Of a stretch of DNA of 64,000 nucleotides, positions 1 to 11,732 are shown in pieces (positions within the stretch are counted from its first letter, which is position 1; each line of letters begins with the position of its first letter). The position numbers and the translations under genes are program-made. The notes under the pieces were generated by a model that saw only the letters and a program-made list of their open reading frames with translations, was not told the DNA's origin and ran no database searches. The stretch is from Steinernema hermaphroditum (Eukaryota > Nematoda > Chromadorea > Rhabditida > Steinernematidae). The stretch is taken from positions 12,896,001 to 12,960,000 of the forward strand of contig CM059621.1 of assembly GCA_030435675.1 (NCBI GenBank), written 5' to 3'.

Positions 1-888
1 GGCGGAAAAAAATTAATGTTTACCAAGTGTCCCATTTCTAATGCTCCAACCCAATGGTTTCATTTCCAGCGATAAGTGATCGTGAAGTATATATTAGAAG
101 ACGTTTTATTTTCGTCCATTGTTCCGCCTCTGAATGCATGTTTATGTTCCCAGATCCGGCACAAAATGTGTCAAAAACAAAACACTGTTTGCCAAACACA
201 CATTTGGAACATTCTATGTATAAAGCATGCAATTCCGGAACAACTATTCCGATGAGAATACAGGTCAACGGTCAAAATGGGAGAAACTATTAGCTACAGT
301 GCAGCGCTTACAGTATCCAATAGAGATGATCCCTAGAGTGCCACAGTACTAACCGAGACCTCAAGTAAGACTTGCTCCATGTGATCACGTTTTCAGGAAT
401 AAAAGCACATTGTATATACCTTGCCCTATCGCCCTATGGAGGCATTTGGTAAAAACTAGTAATTTTCGGGAAATTACAGCATCCTTGAATAGTTGCTGAT
501 TCGCTTTTGTTCTTGGTGCTGATGTCAATGGAAAAAAAGTGAAAACAACGCTGGGAACATACGTTAAACGCAAACAAATTCGCATATTTAAGGAGGTCAG
601 ACGAAATTTCTGTCATTCTCTCTGCTTCGAACTCGTTGCCCTCCATCGGCTCTAAGATTACTTGCACTTTCCTCTGTTACTGGACTGTGCATCTGTAAAA
701 GGACTGTAGTGCATATTTTTGAGTGTTTACTCTAAGAGAAACATGTTTATTTGTGAATAAATTTCTATCCGATACAATTTGTAGGCAGAGTGTAATTCTA
801 TTTTTCACTCGCGTCTTTCCGAAACCTAATTTCCCGTTCAGTATTTAAAACGCCGCCTTTCCCAAGAGACCTCATTGCTTCCAGAGTC
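1..888. other. Leading intergenic DNA, no gene seen
   Basis: No open frame here has splice sites, a signal peptide or a recognisable domain. The last 45 bases before 889 are almost the same as those before 8756 and belong to the duplicated srsx segment. Confidence 0.6.
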
Positions 889-2140
889 ATGATGCTGCAG
901 CTGGCGGTGATCACCTTCGGCATCTTCGGACTCGGCACTTTCGGGATATTCGGCAATCTGAACATCATCTTCGCGACGCTCCGCTCCAAGGAACTCAAAT
1001 CAAAGTGCGGTGAGTGGCCGAGCCTTCCTCCAGAACCACAGCCTCCTTCAGGCATTCTGATCGGCATCCTCGGCTTCTGCGATCTCACCTGCATCGTCTT
1101 CGAGTGGCAGAATGCGGCGCGTCTCCTCCTCGGGGTGCAGTCCTGGCGTCTCTCCTGCTTCATCTTCATGACGCCCTACATGTTCATGATCAACTTCCAG
1201 AGCACCATGATCCTTGCCGTCGCCCTGGACCGCTTCTTCGCCATTATGTTCCCCATCAAGTAGGATCCGGGTCCGTTTTGTCCTTCTTAACTGATTCAGA
1301 TGTCGTGTGATTCAAACTAGGACCTACATCTTGGCCATGATCACTCCTGGTGCGCTCTACGGCGTGGGAATCGTCATCGCCGGCTACGTCTACATGATAG
1401 ACGAACCGATAGAGGTGTGCAACCCTCCTCTCGGGTTCCCTCCGAACGTCAGCATTGCGTGGAACCGCATTACCATCTCCATCAACTTCGCCGTCCTGTT
1501 CGTCTACCTCTGCGCCATACTCGGCCTCAAGTACAAAGGCAAGTTCTCACGGCTGTGTGAAGAAAACAAGAGTCGCCAAATTTTCCGAAAAACTGCTTAA
1601 ACATTCCCGCCGTGGCCACTTTTTTCACAATCTACGTATGTGGGCTCACGCACTTACTCTCACGCTCTGCAATCCAACCAAAACATTACGAGCAACTTTT
1701 TCAGTAAAATTCGGAGACGGCAACGGCAATGGAAAGTCGTACTACCGCCATCAGCAGGCGATCATGAAAAATCTCAGCGTCATGATCATCTTCTTCATCC
1801 TTTCTTGGTTCGTTTGCCACGCGGCCGTCCTCATCGTCACCTTATTCAACTTCGGAGGCGAGGCTATGCTCCACATCGCTCAGTCCACGGCGGTAGGCAA
1901 CACTGTGGACTCTAATCTAACGAGGAGCCTCAGGTGATTCCGGCGATGCTCTGCTACAGTCAGAACTTCTACATCTACTTCTGGCGCAGCGACATGTACC
2001 GATCGATCTTCAAGAAGCAGCTTCTCCGCTTGGTGAAGTGCGGCAAGCATTCATCCCAGGTATACACCACCGAAGGGGTCACCTCGAAGTTCCACTCCCC
2101 GAGCTTCTACAGTAGCCGAGGAACCGAATCACGAACGTGA
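889..2140 (+). CDS. srsx-class chemoreceptor (7TM GPCR), copy 1
   Basis: Five exons: 889-1009, 1052-1259, 1300-1538, 1705-1892 and 1934-2140, 320 residues, all phases consistent and no internal stop. Seven hydrophobic segments are visible. TM1 carries GN, and TM3 ends with DRFFAI at about residues 100-105 (the DRY position). A Cys at the top of TM3 and one in the second extracellular loop (EVCNPP) can pair. TM7 ends NFYIYFWRS. Length and motif order fit the nematode srsx family of presumed sensory-neuron chemoreceptors. Intron 3 begins GCAAGT, not GT: a GC-AG intron, supported because the paralog at 8756 splices at the same codon with GT. Exons 1-2 are nearly identical to that paralog, while later exons differ. 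The ligand cannot be told from sequence. Confidence 0.85.
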
Positions 2141-2946
2141 ATATGATACATGTTTGATCCTGATTGATCTCGAGTCTTTATTCTTGTACCTCATTTCATT
2201 CCATTAGAATATGTTTGGACCCCTTTGTATCTGCCCTTCCGACCATCTGTGAACCACAAATTAGGCTTTGCGACTTCTGTGTGATTTTCGTTCTTCCGTG
2301 TTCTGTTGGTCACATACGTATAAGGCGCAAGCACTCCTGCTACAGGTATACATCGTTGAATGTTATCCCCAAAAAATTATCCCACCATACCCACCGTCTT
2401 CGCCGTTCGAACGTTACTTTTAGACAAGGCACTATTTTAAAGTCGACCACGGATTTTGATAAATATTTGTTATGCGTTCATGTTGGTCAGGTTGTAGAAC
2501 AAAGTGCACAAGAATGGCTGGAACTCAAAGCTGGACTCGAATCATGAGGCCAAAAGCCAACCAGTTTGACGACGCAGGTTGTGTTGTCTTCCATTCGAGC
2601 ATCGGCCGATGAAATTCCGGGTTTACATTACTTTTACTTAGGGCTACTTATCCACCAACACTTCAAAAGGATCCCCTAATAGACAGAGCGCTAGGCAGGG
2701 TACACTAAATGTAGACACACTGTTGTAAACCTTGTAGAGGTGTGGGAAGAACAGTTTATTAGACCGCTGGGTCAAACATGAATGAGCTATTTAGGAGGTG
2801 TGCATTAATGGGTATTTATACAAATCAAATTATTTATCCACAATTGCATGTAAACAACGACAGCAATTGGGTGTTATAACACTCTGGCCGGAGCGCTTCT
2901 AGAGTGAGGGGGGAACAATGGGTGTTAGCGGCGGGCATAACAGTTA
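2141..2946. other. Intergenic, no gene seen
   Basis: AT-rich DNA downstream of the srsx gene. Short open frames here lack splice signals and recognisable domains. Confidence 0.5.
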
Positions 2947-3798
2947 TATACTCAGATTAAAAAAACTCTTCGGAGGCTCCTGCCGCGCCTTATAAAGGTC
3001 GTATGTTCGTGCAGCGCCGAAATTTCAATGGGATTTTTGAGTTTGTGGATGAATCGCTTGTTTTCTTTGCGTACGAGGTGTGATTTCGAAGAAACTAAAC
3101 ATTATGTTGTAGATCTGTCTCTGGCGGATCGTTTGCGCCATCATTGAGCGCCAGAGGTAGAATTTCCACGGAGGAGATAGCTTTTTTCTCACCCCGACTT
3201 GTGTTTTTCCCTAGTTTCTCGCCTTCTACACTGCGCGTCTTGTCCAAACTGGCAGAACAGATCGCGCCGCCCGACCTTGTCATCACAGAATCCATTTGGA
3301 CCGATATGAAAGCTATTCAGCGCAGATCAGATCAATGCACTCAGAACATCGCATTTACACGCAGAGGTCTCGTACCGCGAATGTTCGGTTTTTATTCGCT
3401 TTCATTGTTCTTATTCAAATCGCTTTCATATCAGTCCAAATGGATTCTGTGATGACAAGGACGGGCTGCGCGATCTGTGGTGCCAGTTTGAGCAAGACGC
3501 GCAGTGTAGAAGGCGAGAAACTAGAGGAAAACAGAAGTCGGGGAGATAAGAAAGCTATCTCCTCCGTGGAAATTCTATCTCTGGCGCTCAATGATGGCGC
3601 AAACGATCCGCCAGTGACGGATCTACAACTTAATGTTGAGTTTTTTTGAAATAACATCTCGTACGCGAAGAAAACACGCGATTCTTGCATAAACTCAAAA
3701 ATCCCATTGTAATTTCGGCGCTGTACGAACATACGATACATATAAGTCGTGGCGGGAGTACTCGCCGTTTTGCCAAGAGTTTTTTTAATCTGAGTATA
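2947..3798. repeat. Palindromic (foldback) element of about 850 bp
   Basis: Two long arms, about 2947-3313 and 3423-3798, are imperfect reverse complements of each other around a loop of about 110 bp. Both ends carry TATACTCAGATTAAAAAA in inverted orientation. The inner arm edges read GAATCCATTTGGACCGATAT and its complement. The overlapping open frames on both strands mirror each other and are not genes. It resembles a non-autonomous foldback MITE. No transposase is present. Confidence 0.8.
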
Positions 3799-3905
3799 CA
3801 GAAAGACAGAGTTATACAGACAGTAGACGTCTAAGGGCCGAAATGGATGTCGCTCTGCCACAAGCCTAGAACATCTAAAATGACCATAATGTTGATTTTA
3901 AGTAT

Positions 3906-4127
3906 CTTTCACAAGGTCGCCGTCACCGGCACCGTCTTGTATTCACGTTGCCACCGGCTCCGTCACCGGCGCCGTCACCATCACCGGCGCCGGCACCGTT
4001 TTGCATGTGAACAGCCGCCGTCTCCGTCGCCGTCACCGTATGTGAAAAGGCGCCGGCACCGGTGGCAACGTGAACACAGAACGGTGACGGCGACGGAGAC
4101 GGCGCCGGTAAGGGCACCTTGTGAAAG
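3906..4127. repeat. Short GC-rich palindromic element (222 bp)
   Basis: The ends are CTTTCACAAGGT at 3906 and its complement at 4127. Inside, degenerate CACCGG/CACCGT hexamers run in one direction on the left and in the complement on the right, and CACGTTGCCACCGG pairs with CCGGTGGCAACGTG. The block is far more GC-rich than its flanks. It looks like a compact hairpin-forming MITE whose arms are built from a (CACCGN)n-like minisatellite. Confidence 0.7.
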
Positions 4128-6939
4128 AGCCATTAACCATCCGTCAGAAATTACCGTATGTAATACATTATGCATAAGTGTGTCGCTTACCACAGCCTGC
4201 ATTTCACATTTAGCCATCCACCCAGAAAGCCAGTTTTCCTCTTGAGGCAGACACAAATTCAAGATCTTTCTCTCTAGGTGGCCAAGTCTTTCCAGCGCAA
4301 CTTCCGAGCTTACAGGTTTGAAAAACTATAGTATATGTACATTCAAATCCACTCAACTCCGTTTTGACAATTTTAGCGATCTGAAATTAGAATATGTATG
4401 TGCAGTACTGCACTAGAGCCACCATCAACGAAGCGACTAAACAAGTTTTTAGGTCAAACAACCGAAAGAGAGAAAGTCGCCTGAGTCAAGAAGCCAGACG
4501 AACATAATTCGTGAATAACTATAAATCCATTCATTTTGCCCAGACGGCGAGTGTGTCCGTCTATGTTGTTTCAAAGCTGTCACATCGACTAAATCCAAAA
4601 ACAAAAAACAGAACGACTTTTTGCCCTTTTGTCGCCAAAACAAGGCAATTTAGGAGATGTCGTCCAATTAGCTTTTCTCGATCTACGTGATCAAAACGCG
4701 TTTGCATTAACTTTTGTTGTCCTCCTAATTTGTTGAGTCCTTTGAGAAATTGAGATTTCTCCAGGAATCTACTCTGAAGTCTTGTACTTGGAAGCCGTTA
4801 GTGTACGGTAGGCCCTAAACGATTTGTATGAAAACAAACTTTGTTTTGATCTTTTAGTTAGCGGCACCAAAACAATTTCCACGAAATCCTGCGATTTGAG
4901 GTGGGATAGATTTTCACGGTTTGACCGAAAAGGGGCCGATAACTACATAAGAGCACAAAAACAAGCTAATTAGAGGGCGTATTTAAGTCAGTGAAGGTCA
5001 TCACTGCCGATTTGAATCAGCAGCATATTGCCATCTGTGTCAGGATCTGACAGATTTGTAAGAGGCTTCGCTACGCTCCGTAGATCGGAATTGTAAGTTT
5101 TACAAGAATCTATAAGAAGCATTTTGGACAAATAGTGACCAGTATTACCATCCCACAATCTAACAATCATTGCACGGAGAGTTTATTAACTTTTCTACGT
5201 ATTCGTAATTAACTTATGCCGTGCATGCCAACATAAAGCATAAATTTCCGAATACCACACAGGTTTTCGCTTCTTCCGATCTTTTGTGAGTGGAATTGAT
5301 AGTATTTAAGTAATTGATATTACATAACAGCAATCAAGAATTAGATGGTTTTCTTTCAAATGGTCAAAAACTCAAAACGAGTAAGAAAAAAGTAACGATT
5401 TTTTGAATTCACGCTCAATGTGTAAACGGAGAACCGATGGGTCCATTTTTAGCGTTTGCGCCGAAAGGGGAGCGGTCGGTTTCAGACAACAGACAAGGGC
5501 CGGCGTCGAACCGACTCCGACGGTTTACAAAGCATATGTGTTCGCAATGAGCCACGCAGACATCTCCGAGGACGCCGGTTTACTGTTTATTAGGGAAGCC
5601 AGGCCTTGCGTTTCATTACATGTTCTGAGTCATTTTAGCCTTTTTTGTGAGCATCAGTCTTGCTTCCCGCAGGGTCATGGCGTCTTCACCCGAAAGGCCT
5701 TCAAGCATTTAATGTGCTTACCGTCAGTAGGGTGCTCGCCGGCTGCTTATCGCCAAAGAGACAAAAAAAATCACTCAGCGCCGCGTTTAATAAATTCGGT
5801 ATTCAATAAACCATTTTCTTTTTTTTTCCAATTTGTACTAAAAGCAACTTTACACATAAATACAGCAACATTTCACATGTAGTTATTTATTGGATAACTG
5901 AATTTACGCTTTTTATTTCCCATAATGATGATTAGACTAGAGTACAATGTAGTCACATATATCTAATTATACTCTTTCGTTAATCTGATTGTAACTTCTC
6001 CAATCTGGCCAAGGATCAACGTCCGTTTGCACTCAAATGCAATTTTGTCGCTTCACTTAATGTTTCACTGTGATCTTGTGCCCCAATTATGTATAGTAAG
6101 GATGTGGGTTCCGCGCTCTTCTGGGTCTGGATCTCTACGGAACGTCGCTTTTTGGAGTTTAGTGTTGATCAAAACACATTTATGTTCGGAGGATATGATT
6201 TGATTTGGACGTCTACATTTGTGAGCAATATGTAAAGCAAACTGCTAATTAGCAACACCAGAGATGTCGATGATATTATTTGTTTACGCTCTTTCTTGAC
6301 TTTTCTTTTGTCTGATAACACTGTAGGTATATGAAGAAGCTATTCAAACAATTCGAATAGTTGTATCCTTCTGTAAATCATGTGTTGTTCGAACAGCATA
6401 GTACAACCTTTTCGTCTTTTTCGAAATGTTTTTCACTCATTTCGTGGCTCTTGGAATTGCACAACGTAGACTAACTAACAACTACAACGCATGTCCAAAC
6501 AAAAAGAGGCATCCAGAATTTAAATGATGTTCATTATCCGCTTTACAATCAGAAGAAGAACTTCGTAGCACACCCAGCACAAGAGAGCGTAAAACCAATT
6601 GCATTTACCACCAGTCGAACTGTTGTCCCTTGTTGTTCTTTAATGGAATAGTCTCTACAGCATCAACGATCCACCACCACGGGACATATTGGCTAGTTCT
6701 TTTTAAAAAGAGTGACTTCATCCACGGTGCCATACTGCCGCGCCTACTTCTTTTGATCTGATTGATCTTTTCGCCTGGAACCCACCGAATATGCTCTGAG
6801 TCTTCGGCGTCTGTGCCGCCAGTAGAACATAAGATTGGATTCGCTCCGTTCGCTATGCTTCACTGTCTACGCCTCTACGAATCTGCGAATCAGCTCTTGA
6901 CCTCTCCAGATGGGATAGCCATAGATCTTTATCTCTGAA

Positions 6940-7095
6940 ATCGCTCCCCCGTGCCGAAGAAAGAAGAGAAGCGATGACTACGGCGTGACCTATGATTTTT
7001 TTTTGTGCTGCGTATGACGCGTTCCAGTGCGTAAGCCGCTGATTCAAAAGTATAAACTAGGTAAAACTTTTTACAAGCGGTGGCGGGAATCGAGG
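6940..7095. repeat. Dispersed repeat, copy A
   Basis: Shares CGTGCCGAAGAAAGA, a following GACTACGG-GT block, AGCCG-TGATT and AGTATAAAC-AGTAAAACT, in the same order, with 8235-8375. Identity is moderate with small indels. It is probably a remnant of a transposable element of unknown type. Confidence 0.5.
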
Positions 7096-8234
7096 ACAAA
7101 AATTCTAGGTGCCGGAGCACTTTAAAATCTTATGGTCAAGCCTGAACGTTAGGCCTTGCTCTAGAACCTCAAATTCCGATGAATCCGCCATCTACTCGTG
7201 CATGCAGCTCCGTAGCTCCTTAGTTTCTTTTGTGACACTTCATAGTCACATCGAGATCATAATAAACTTTCGTACTTTTCTTAATTACGGTAAGATCGGC
7301 GAAAGAACAACTTTTGAGACAACACCAGAATAGTTAAAAGCGAATTTGTTTTGTTTGAAATATTTTAAACTCTCTTTGTGTTAGACGGTCTTTTGTAGTG
7401 ATTGTGTTGTTGGAAGAAGTGCACGGGACTAAGAAGTGCTGAGAATACGCTCTTCTTTGTTCTACGTATGCTATTCGCTGACCTTCTTGTTTTTACGTGA
7501 TGTTCCTCGAATACAACGTTCGATCAAAGACTATATAATTCGCTGACATTTTCGACAGTGAGGTGGGAACGTTCTTCATTCGATGTGCTTGAGGTTCTTG
7601 CCGAACATGGAATGTTCATTTAACTGCAAAGATCGCACGAATGAGGTCTCTATTTTGTATCGGTGTTGATCGTTCAGATCGGAGTGCACCCGGTTTCGGG
7701 TTTTCCGCCTCTTTTAGCGCCGGAATGCCGGTTAGAGGCCGCTCTGAATTTGAGGCTAAAGGTCGTGGCGCTGGTCATGTAAGAAGACGGTATCACTATT
7801 CAAAAATGCTGGAAATTCAGATCAAATCACTAATATCGGAGCCTATTCACTATCTGATGTGGTGTTCCAATATGACGCCACGGTTTTCGTGGGCATAGAG
7901 GGCACCAGGTGATGAATTTGCGCATAATCGTGGAAGCAACTGTAATAGATTTAACGAATGTTTCTGTAGAGACTTCTTGTTTTCCCAGTGATTGTCTACA
8001 TTTCATTTAAATAGTATATACAAAGAAGTAGTAGGATAAACCTTCCAGGTTATTCTTGAGGGCACTTTTGTAGTGGTGATCGGTCGGGCCATCGTTCTTG
8101 GCGCAATGATCGCCCCGGCTGAAGCGAAGACTCTTCACGCCATTTGCTGTGCCCCACCGCCGTGCCTCGACTGGATTCAGCTGTTCGTCGTTTCGACGCC
8201 TCGCAAACTAATGGGATCGCCACTTTTCACTTAG

Positions 8235-8375
8235 ACATCGTGCCGAAGAAAGACGACTACGGTGTTACGTTGTTCCTCTTTGTGCTTTATGAAATTATTG
8301 CGCCTTGCACGGTGTGAGCCGTTGATTTAATAGTATAAACGTAGTAAAACTCGGCTTTGCGGGAATTATTTATTC
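8235..8375. repeat. Dispersed repeat, copy B
   Basis: Second copy of the repeat at 6940-7095, same orientation, ending in GCGGGAAT like copy A. Both lie in the interval between the duplicated srsx genes. Confidence 0.5.
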
Positions 8376-8755
8376 TTTGTTTTATCGTTCGTCACGTGAA
8401 CTTATCGCAGAGATTTATTCATATCTGCACTTATGAATATCTACACAGCTTAGCCCGTGTTGAAAGAGTAAAATGTAGGCTATACGTCCGTGTTATTTAG
8501 AAAAAATTAGCAAAATAAAATTTTTCATTAGACTTGCGTGGCTGCACTTTCCCTTCACGAGACATTTCCGAATCTCTTGGATAAAGAAATTCACCTTGCT
8601 GTGATTTTTAAACTGCCTCCACTTCCCATGATGTGTTTATCCCGTGTTGAAAATAACGAATGACGACTGACTTACTGCATATGTTGAACTTATAGGCCTA
8701 CGGTATCTGTATTTAAAACGCCGCCTTTCCAAGAGACCTCATTGCTTCCAGAGCT

Positions 8756-9856
8756 ATGATGCTGCAGCTGGCGGTGATCACCTTCGGCATCTTCGGACTC
8801 GGCACTTTCGGGATATTCGGCAACCTTAACATCATCTTCGCGACGCTCCGCTCCAAGGAACTCAAATCGAAGTGCGGTGAGTGGCCGAGTCTTCCTCCAG
8901 AACCCCAGCCCCCTTCAGGCATTCTGATCGGCATCCTCGGCTTCTGCGATCTCACCTGCATCGTCTTCGAGTGGCAGAACGCGGCGCGTCTCCTCCTCGG
9001 GGTGCAGTCCTGGCGTCTCTCCTGCTTCATCTTCATGACGCCCTACATGTTCATGATCAACTTCCAGAGCACCATGATCCTTGCCGTCGCCCTGGACCGC
9101 TTCTTCGCCATTATGTTCCCCATCAAGTAGGATCCGGGTTCCTTTTTTTCCCTCGAGACTGATTCAGATGCCGTATGATAAAAACGTGGACCTACATTTT
9201 GATCATGATGGCTCCCGGTGCGCTCTACGGTGTGGCTATCGTCATCGCCGGCTACGTCTACATGGTAGACGAACCGATAGAGGTGTGCAACCCTCCTCTC
9301 GGGTTCCCTCCGAACGTCAGCATCGTGTGGAACCGCATTACCATCTCCATCAACTTCGTCGTCTTGTTTGTCTACATTATCACTATTTTTGCGCTCAAAT
9401 ACAAAGGTACATCTGAGACAGGTCTGCGAGAAACAATACACTTTATTTAGTATCCCACGTGGCGATATCTGCGAAGCACTACTACCGGCACCAGCAGTCG
9501 ATCATGAAGAATCTCGGCGTGATGATTCTTTTCTTCTTCTTCTCCTGGTTCATCGCCCACGCCTCTGTTCTCATCGTGACCTTCTTCAACTTCCAGGGCG
9601 ACGCTATGCTCCACATTGCTCAGTCCACGGCGGTAAGGCATCCTGGGGTTCTAAAGCTGACAAATCCACTCAGGTGATTCCGGCGATGCTCTGCTACTGT
9701 CAGAACTTCTACATCTACTACTGGAGGAGCAATCTTTACCGACCGATTTTTGAAAAGCAGATCCTTTCGTGTGTGAAGTGTGGAAAGAGTCCCGTCCAGG
9801 TTTATGCGACCGAGTCGCTGAACTATTTCGGAAGTAGAGGGTCTCGTCTCTCGTAG
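8756..9856 (+). CDS. srsx-class chemoreceptor (7TM GPCR), copy 2
   Basis: Five exons: 8756-8876, 8919-9126, 9168-9406, 9451-9632 and 9674-9856, 310 residues, all phases consistent. The architecture matches the 889 copy: GN in TM1, DRFFAI after TM3, EVCNPP in extracellular loop 2, NFYIYYWRS after TM7. Introns are 41-44 bp with standard GT-AG ends. Its third intron is 44 bp against 166 bp (GC-AG) in copy 1. The loop after TM5 and the C-terminal tail differ most from copy 1, so G-protein coupling and trafficking regions have diverged while TM1-TM3 are nearly identical. This is a functional-looking paralog, not a pseudogene. Confidence 0.85.
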
Positions 9857-10711
9857 TTTATATACACATGCGATATATTGAATTCACATAGGACAGCTCT
9901 AGAGGCCACATGGAGGCATGAAACAGAATCCAGATCCGCGGCGGTCGGGGGTTCGAGTCGGATGTATGTTTACGTATGCATCGTAGCAAAATCAGAATCT
10001 CCCGACAAACTGTTTTTACTTTTCTCATTCGATAGTCGTGTAGCTCCACAACCAAAGTATCGTATTTGGAGGAGACCACACTGGGTTACATTGATTTCTT
10101 TTTGTTGCAATTTATTTGTCGCACCTTGTATGTCTACAGTAGAAGAAGATAGAAGTATGTACAATTCATGTATGATGCTTTTTGCGTCAATTGTAACAAC
10201 CGCTGTTTTCACATTGTTGTGACATCTCCCTCCCATCGCGTCCATCCCATCTGATCAATCATTCTCCTCTGTGTACTTCGGTAAACAGCCGTTTCACAGT
10301 AACAATCGAATTTATTACGAACTTGAACGGACATTAGATCTCAGCAGAGAGTTGATTAGAGAGTTAAGGGTCGAGATATTACGGTGGTAACACAAGGTGC
10401 GCCATTCCGAGTCGCGATGCGACGATTCGCATCGCGAAACGGAATCTGGAGGCGGCGGCGAGCGATAGATATTTACAGAAACGGAGATATAATCGAGGAA
10501 GGCGCGTCGAGGAGTCCGAATCCGCTCACGTCGGGTGGTCTGACGTCGAGTCGAAGGGTGTGTTCGGGGAAGAAAAGAAGTCGTGTCGAGAGCCGAGCAA
10601 ACCACAGGACGCAGAGCATCCGCCCGCGCGGAATCGGTGGCGGATTCGGAGTCGACGACGAGGTCACAAGAAGGGGTACATGGGGGCGGTAGTGAGTGTG
10701 TGTGTGTGTCG
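9857..10711. other. Intergenic, no gene seen
   Basis: Contains GC-rich sequence (10400-10690) that opens frames on both strands by composition only, and a short TG run at 10693-10708 just beyond the PMP3 stop codon. Confidence 0.5.
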
Positions 10712-11732
10712 TTAGACGCGGAAGAAGCAGTACCAGAGGGCGTGGATGATGGCCGGGACCCAGAAGAAGATGCAGAGCACGATGTTCACCGCCACGTGGA
10801 TGTTGCACTCGGTGGTGTGGATGAAGATGGCCAGAGGCTGCAAAGTGGTTATTACTTGGGTGGCTTTCGGAGGAACGATCGATTTTAGCGGAATTATAGA
10901 CAAAAGAGAGTTTTAGAGATCCTGCATTTGGAAATCGCTCAAAAAAGGCATCGAAGACACACTTTTCATGTTTTTCTAGTTCATGTTTTTACATCATCAA
11001 AGCCGTTCCCTGTTAAATACCGTGCTAACAGTATTCAAGTTGGTCACAGTACATCAACATAATTCCTAGAATGACCTCTGAACATAACACAGAATCATGC
11101 CGAAGCAATCCAGTCTGGACAGCAAAAGATCATCGCTTTCAGGCTCATAAAAACAACCGCTCTACTCCTCGCTTGAAGTGAGGTCGTTGCAGACAGCAGC
11201 TAGTATTTTCGGTTTTTATTATGCATGGGAGCGGTCGGTTTTTGGATGCCCTATCGAACTGCTTTCACTGGAATTCTTATTATGAACTACGAGTATTCAT
11301 TTATGGTCAAGACCGTTGTTTTTATTCCTCTAATTCTGTCTCTAATGACTATATACTTCCTAACAAACGGTCTAGCCTCTGTTGTTTTGGAAAAAAAAAA
11401 CCATATAATAAACAGTTCAGATAAAAGGAATCATTTAAAATCGATGCACTTTTGGAAACATCTACTTTGAACAGAAATATTTGAATGATTTCTTCACATT
11501 TTCCAACGAAACCAGTCCCCTCTAGCTCGAAAAGGTCTCCGTTTCAATTTCTCACTTTGATTTCCAATTAACTCTTTACGTTCCGCTGCGTCGAGTGAAA
11601 CCAAACAATCAAGGACGTCGGACTTAAACCGCGACGACGTCACACAGCGACGCGCAACTCTTCGGTTTCTGAACTCACCGGCAGGATGATACAGAGTATC
11701 AGTTCGATGATTTGTTGAACTTCGATTGCCAT
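10712..11732 (-). CDS. PMP3/UPF0057 small membrane proteolipid
   Basis: Two exons on the minus strand, 11732-11679 (18 codons) and 10837-10712, joined in phase 0 across an 841-bp intron (donor GTGAGT, acceptor TTTGCAG). The product has 59 residues, typical for the family. TM1 is [17 protein letters not shown]; the loop carries the family hallmark ECNIHV; TM2 is [18 protein letters not shown], where the PAIIHALW block is diagnostic. Family members (yeast Pmp3, plant RCI2) are plasma-membrane proteolipids affecting membrane potential and salt tolerance. A TTTCAG acceptor lies 16 bases before the ATG, consistent with spliced-leader addition. The long intron is unusual for this window. Confidence 0.9.

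Larger units (their letters stand above)
4128..8755. other. Gene-free stretch between the two srsx copies
   Basis: No convincing exon was found. The open frame at 5403-5882 has no domain and its DNA carries a tRNA-like B box on the minus strand. A diverged repeat pair lies at 6940-7095 and 8235-8375 (listed separately). The rest is AT-rich. Confidence 0.5.

Noticed and set aside
3415..3861. 148-residue minus-strand open frame
   Set aside because: Lies within the foldback element and mirrors frames on the opposite arm; not a gene.
5480..5580. tRNA-like sequence on the minus strand (B box GGTTCGACGCC and a foldable T arm)
   Set aside because: The acceptor stem does not pair and the anticodon arm is poor; at best a tRNA-derived remnant.
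5403..5882. 159-residue open frame
   Set aside because: No domain, no signal peptide, no splice context; overlaps the tRNA-like remnant.
9930..9960. B-box-like GGTTCGAGTCGG
   Set aside because: No convincing A box or cloverleaf around it.
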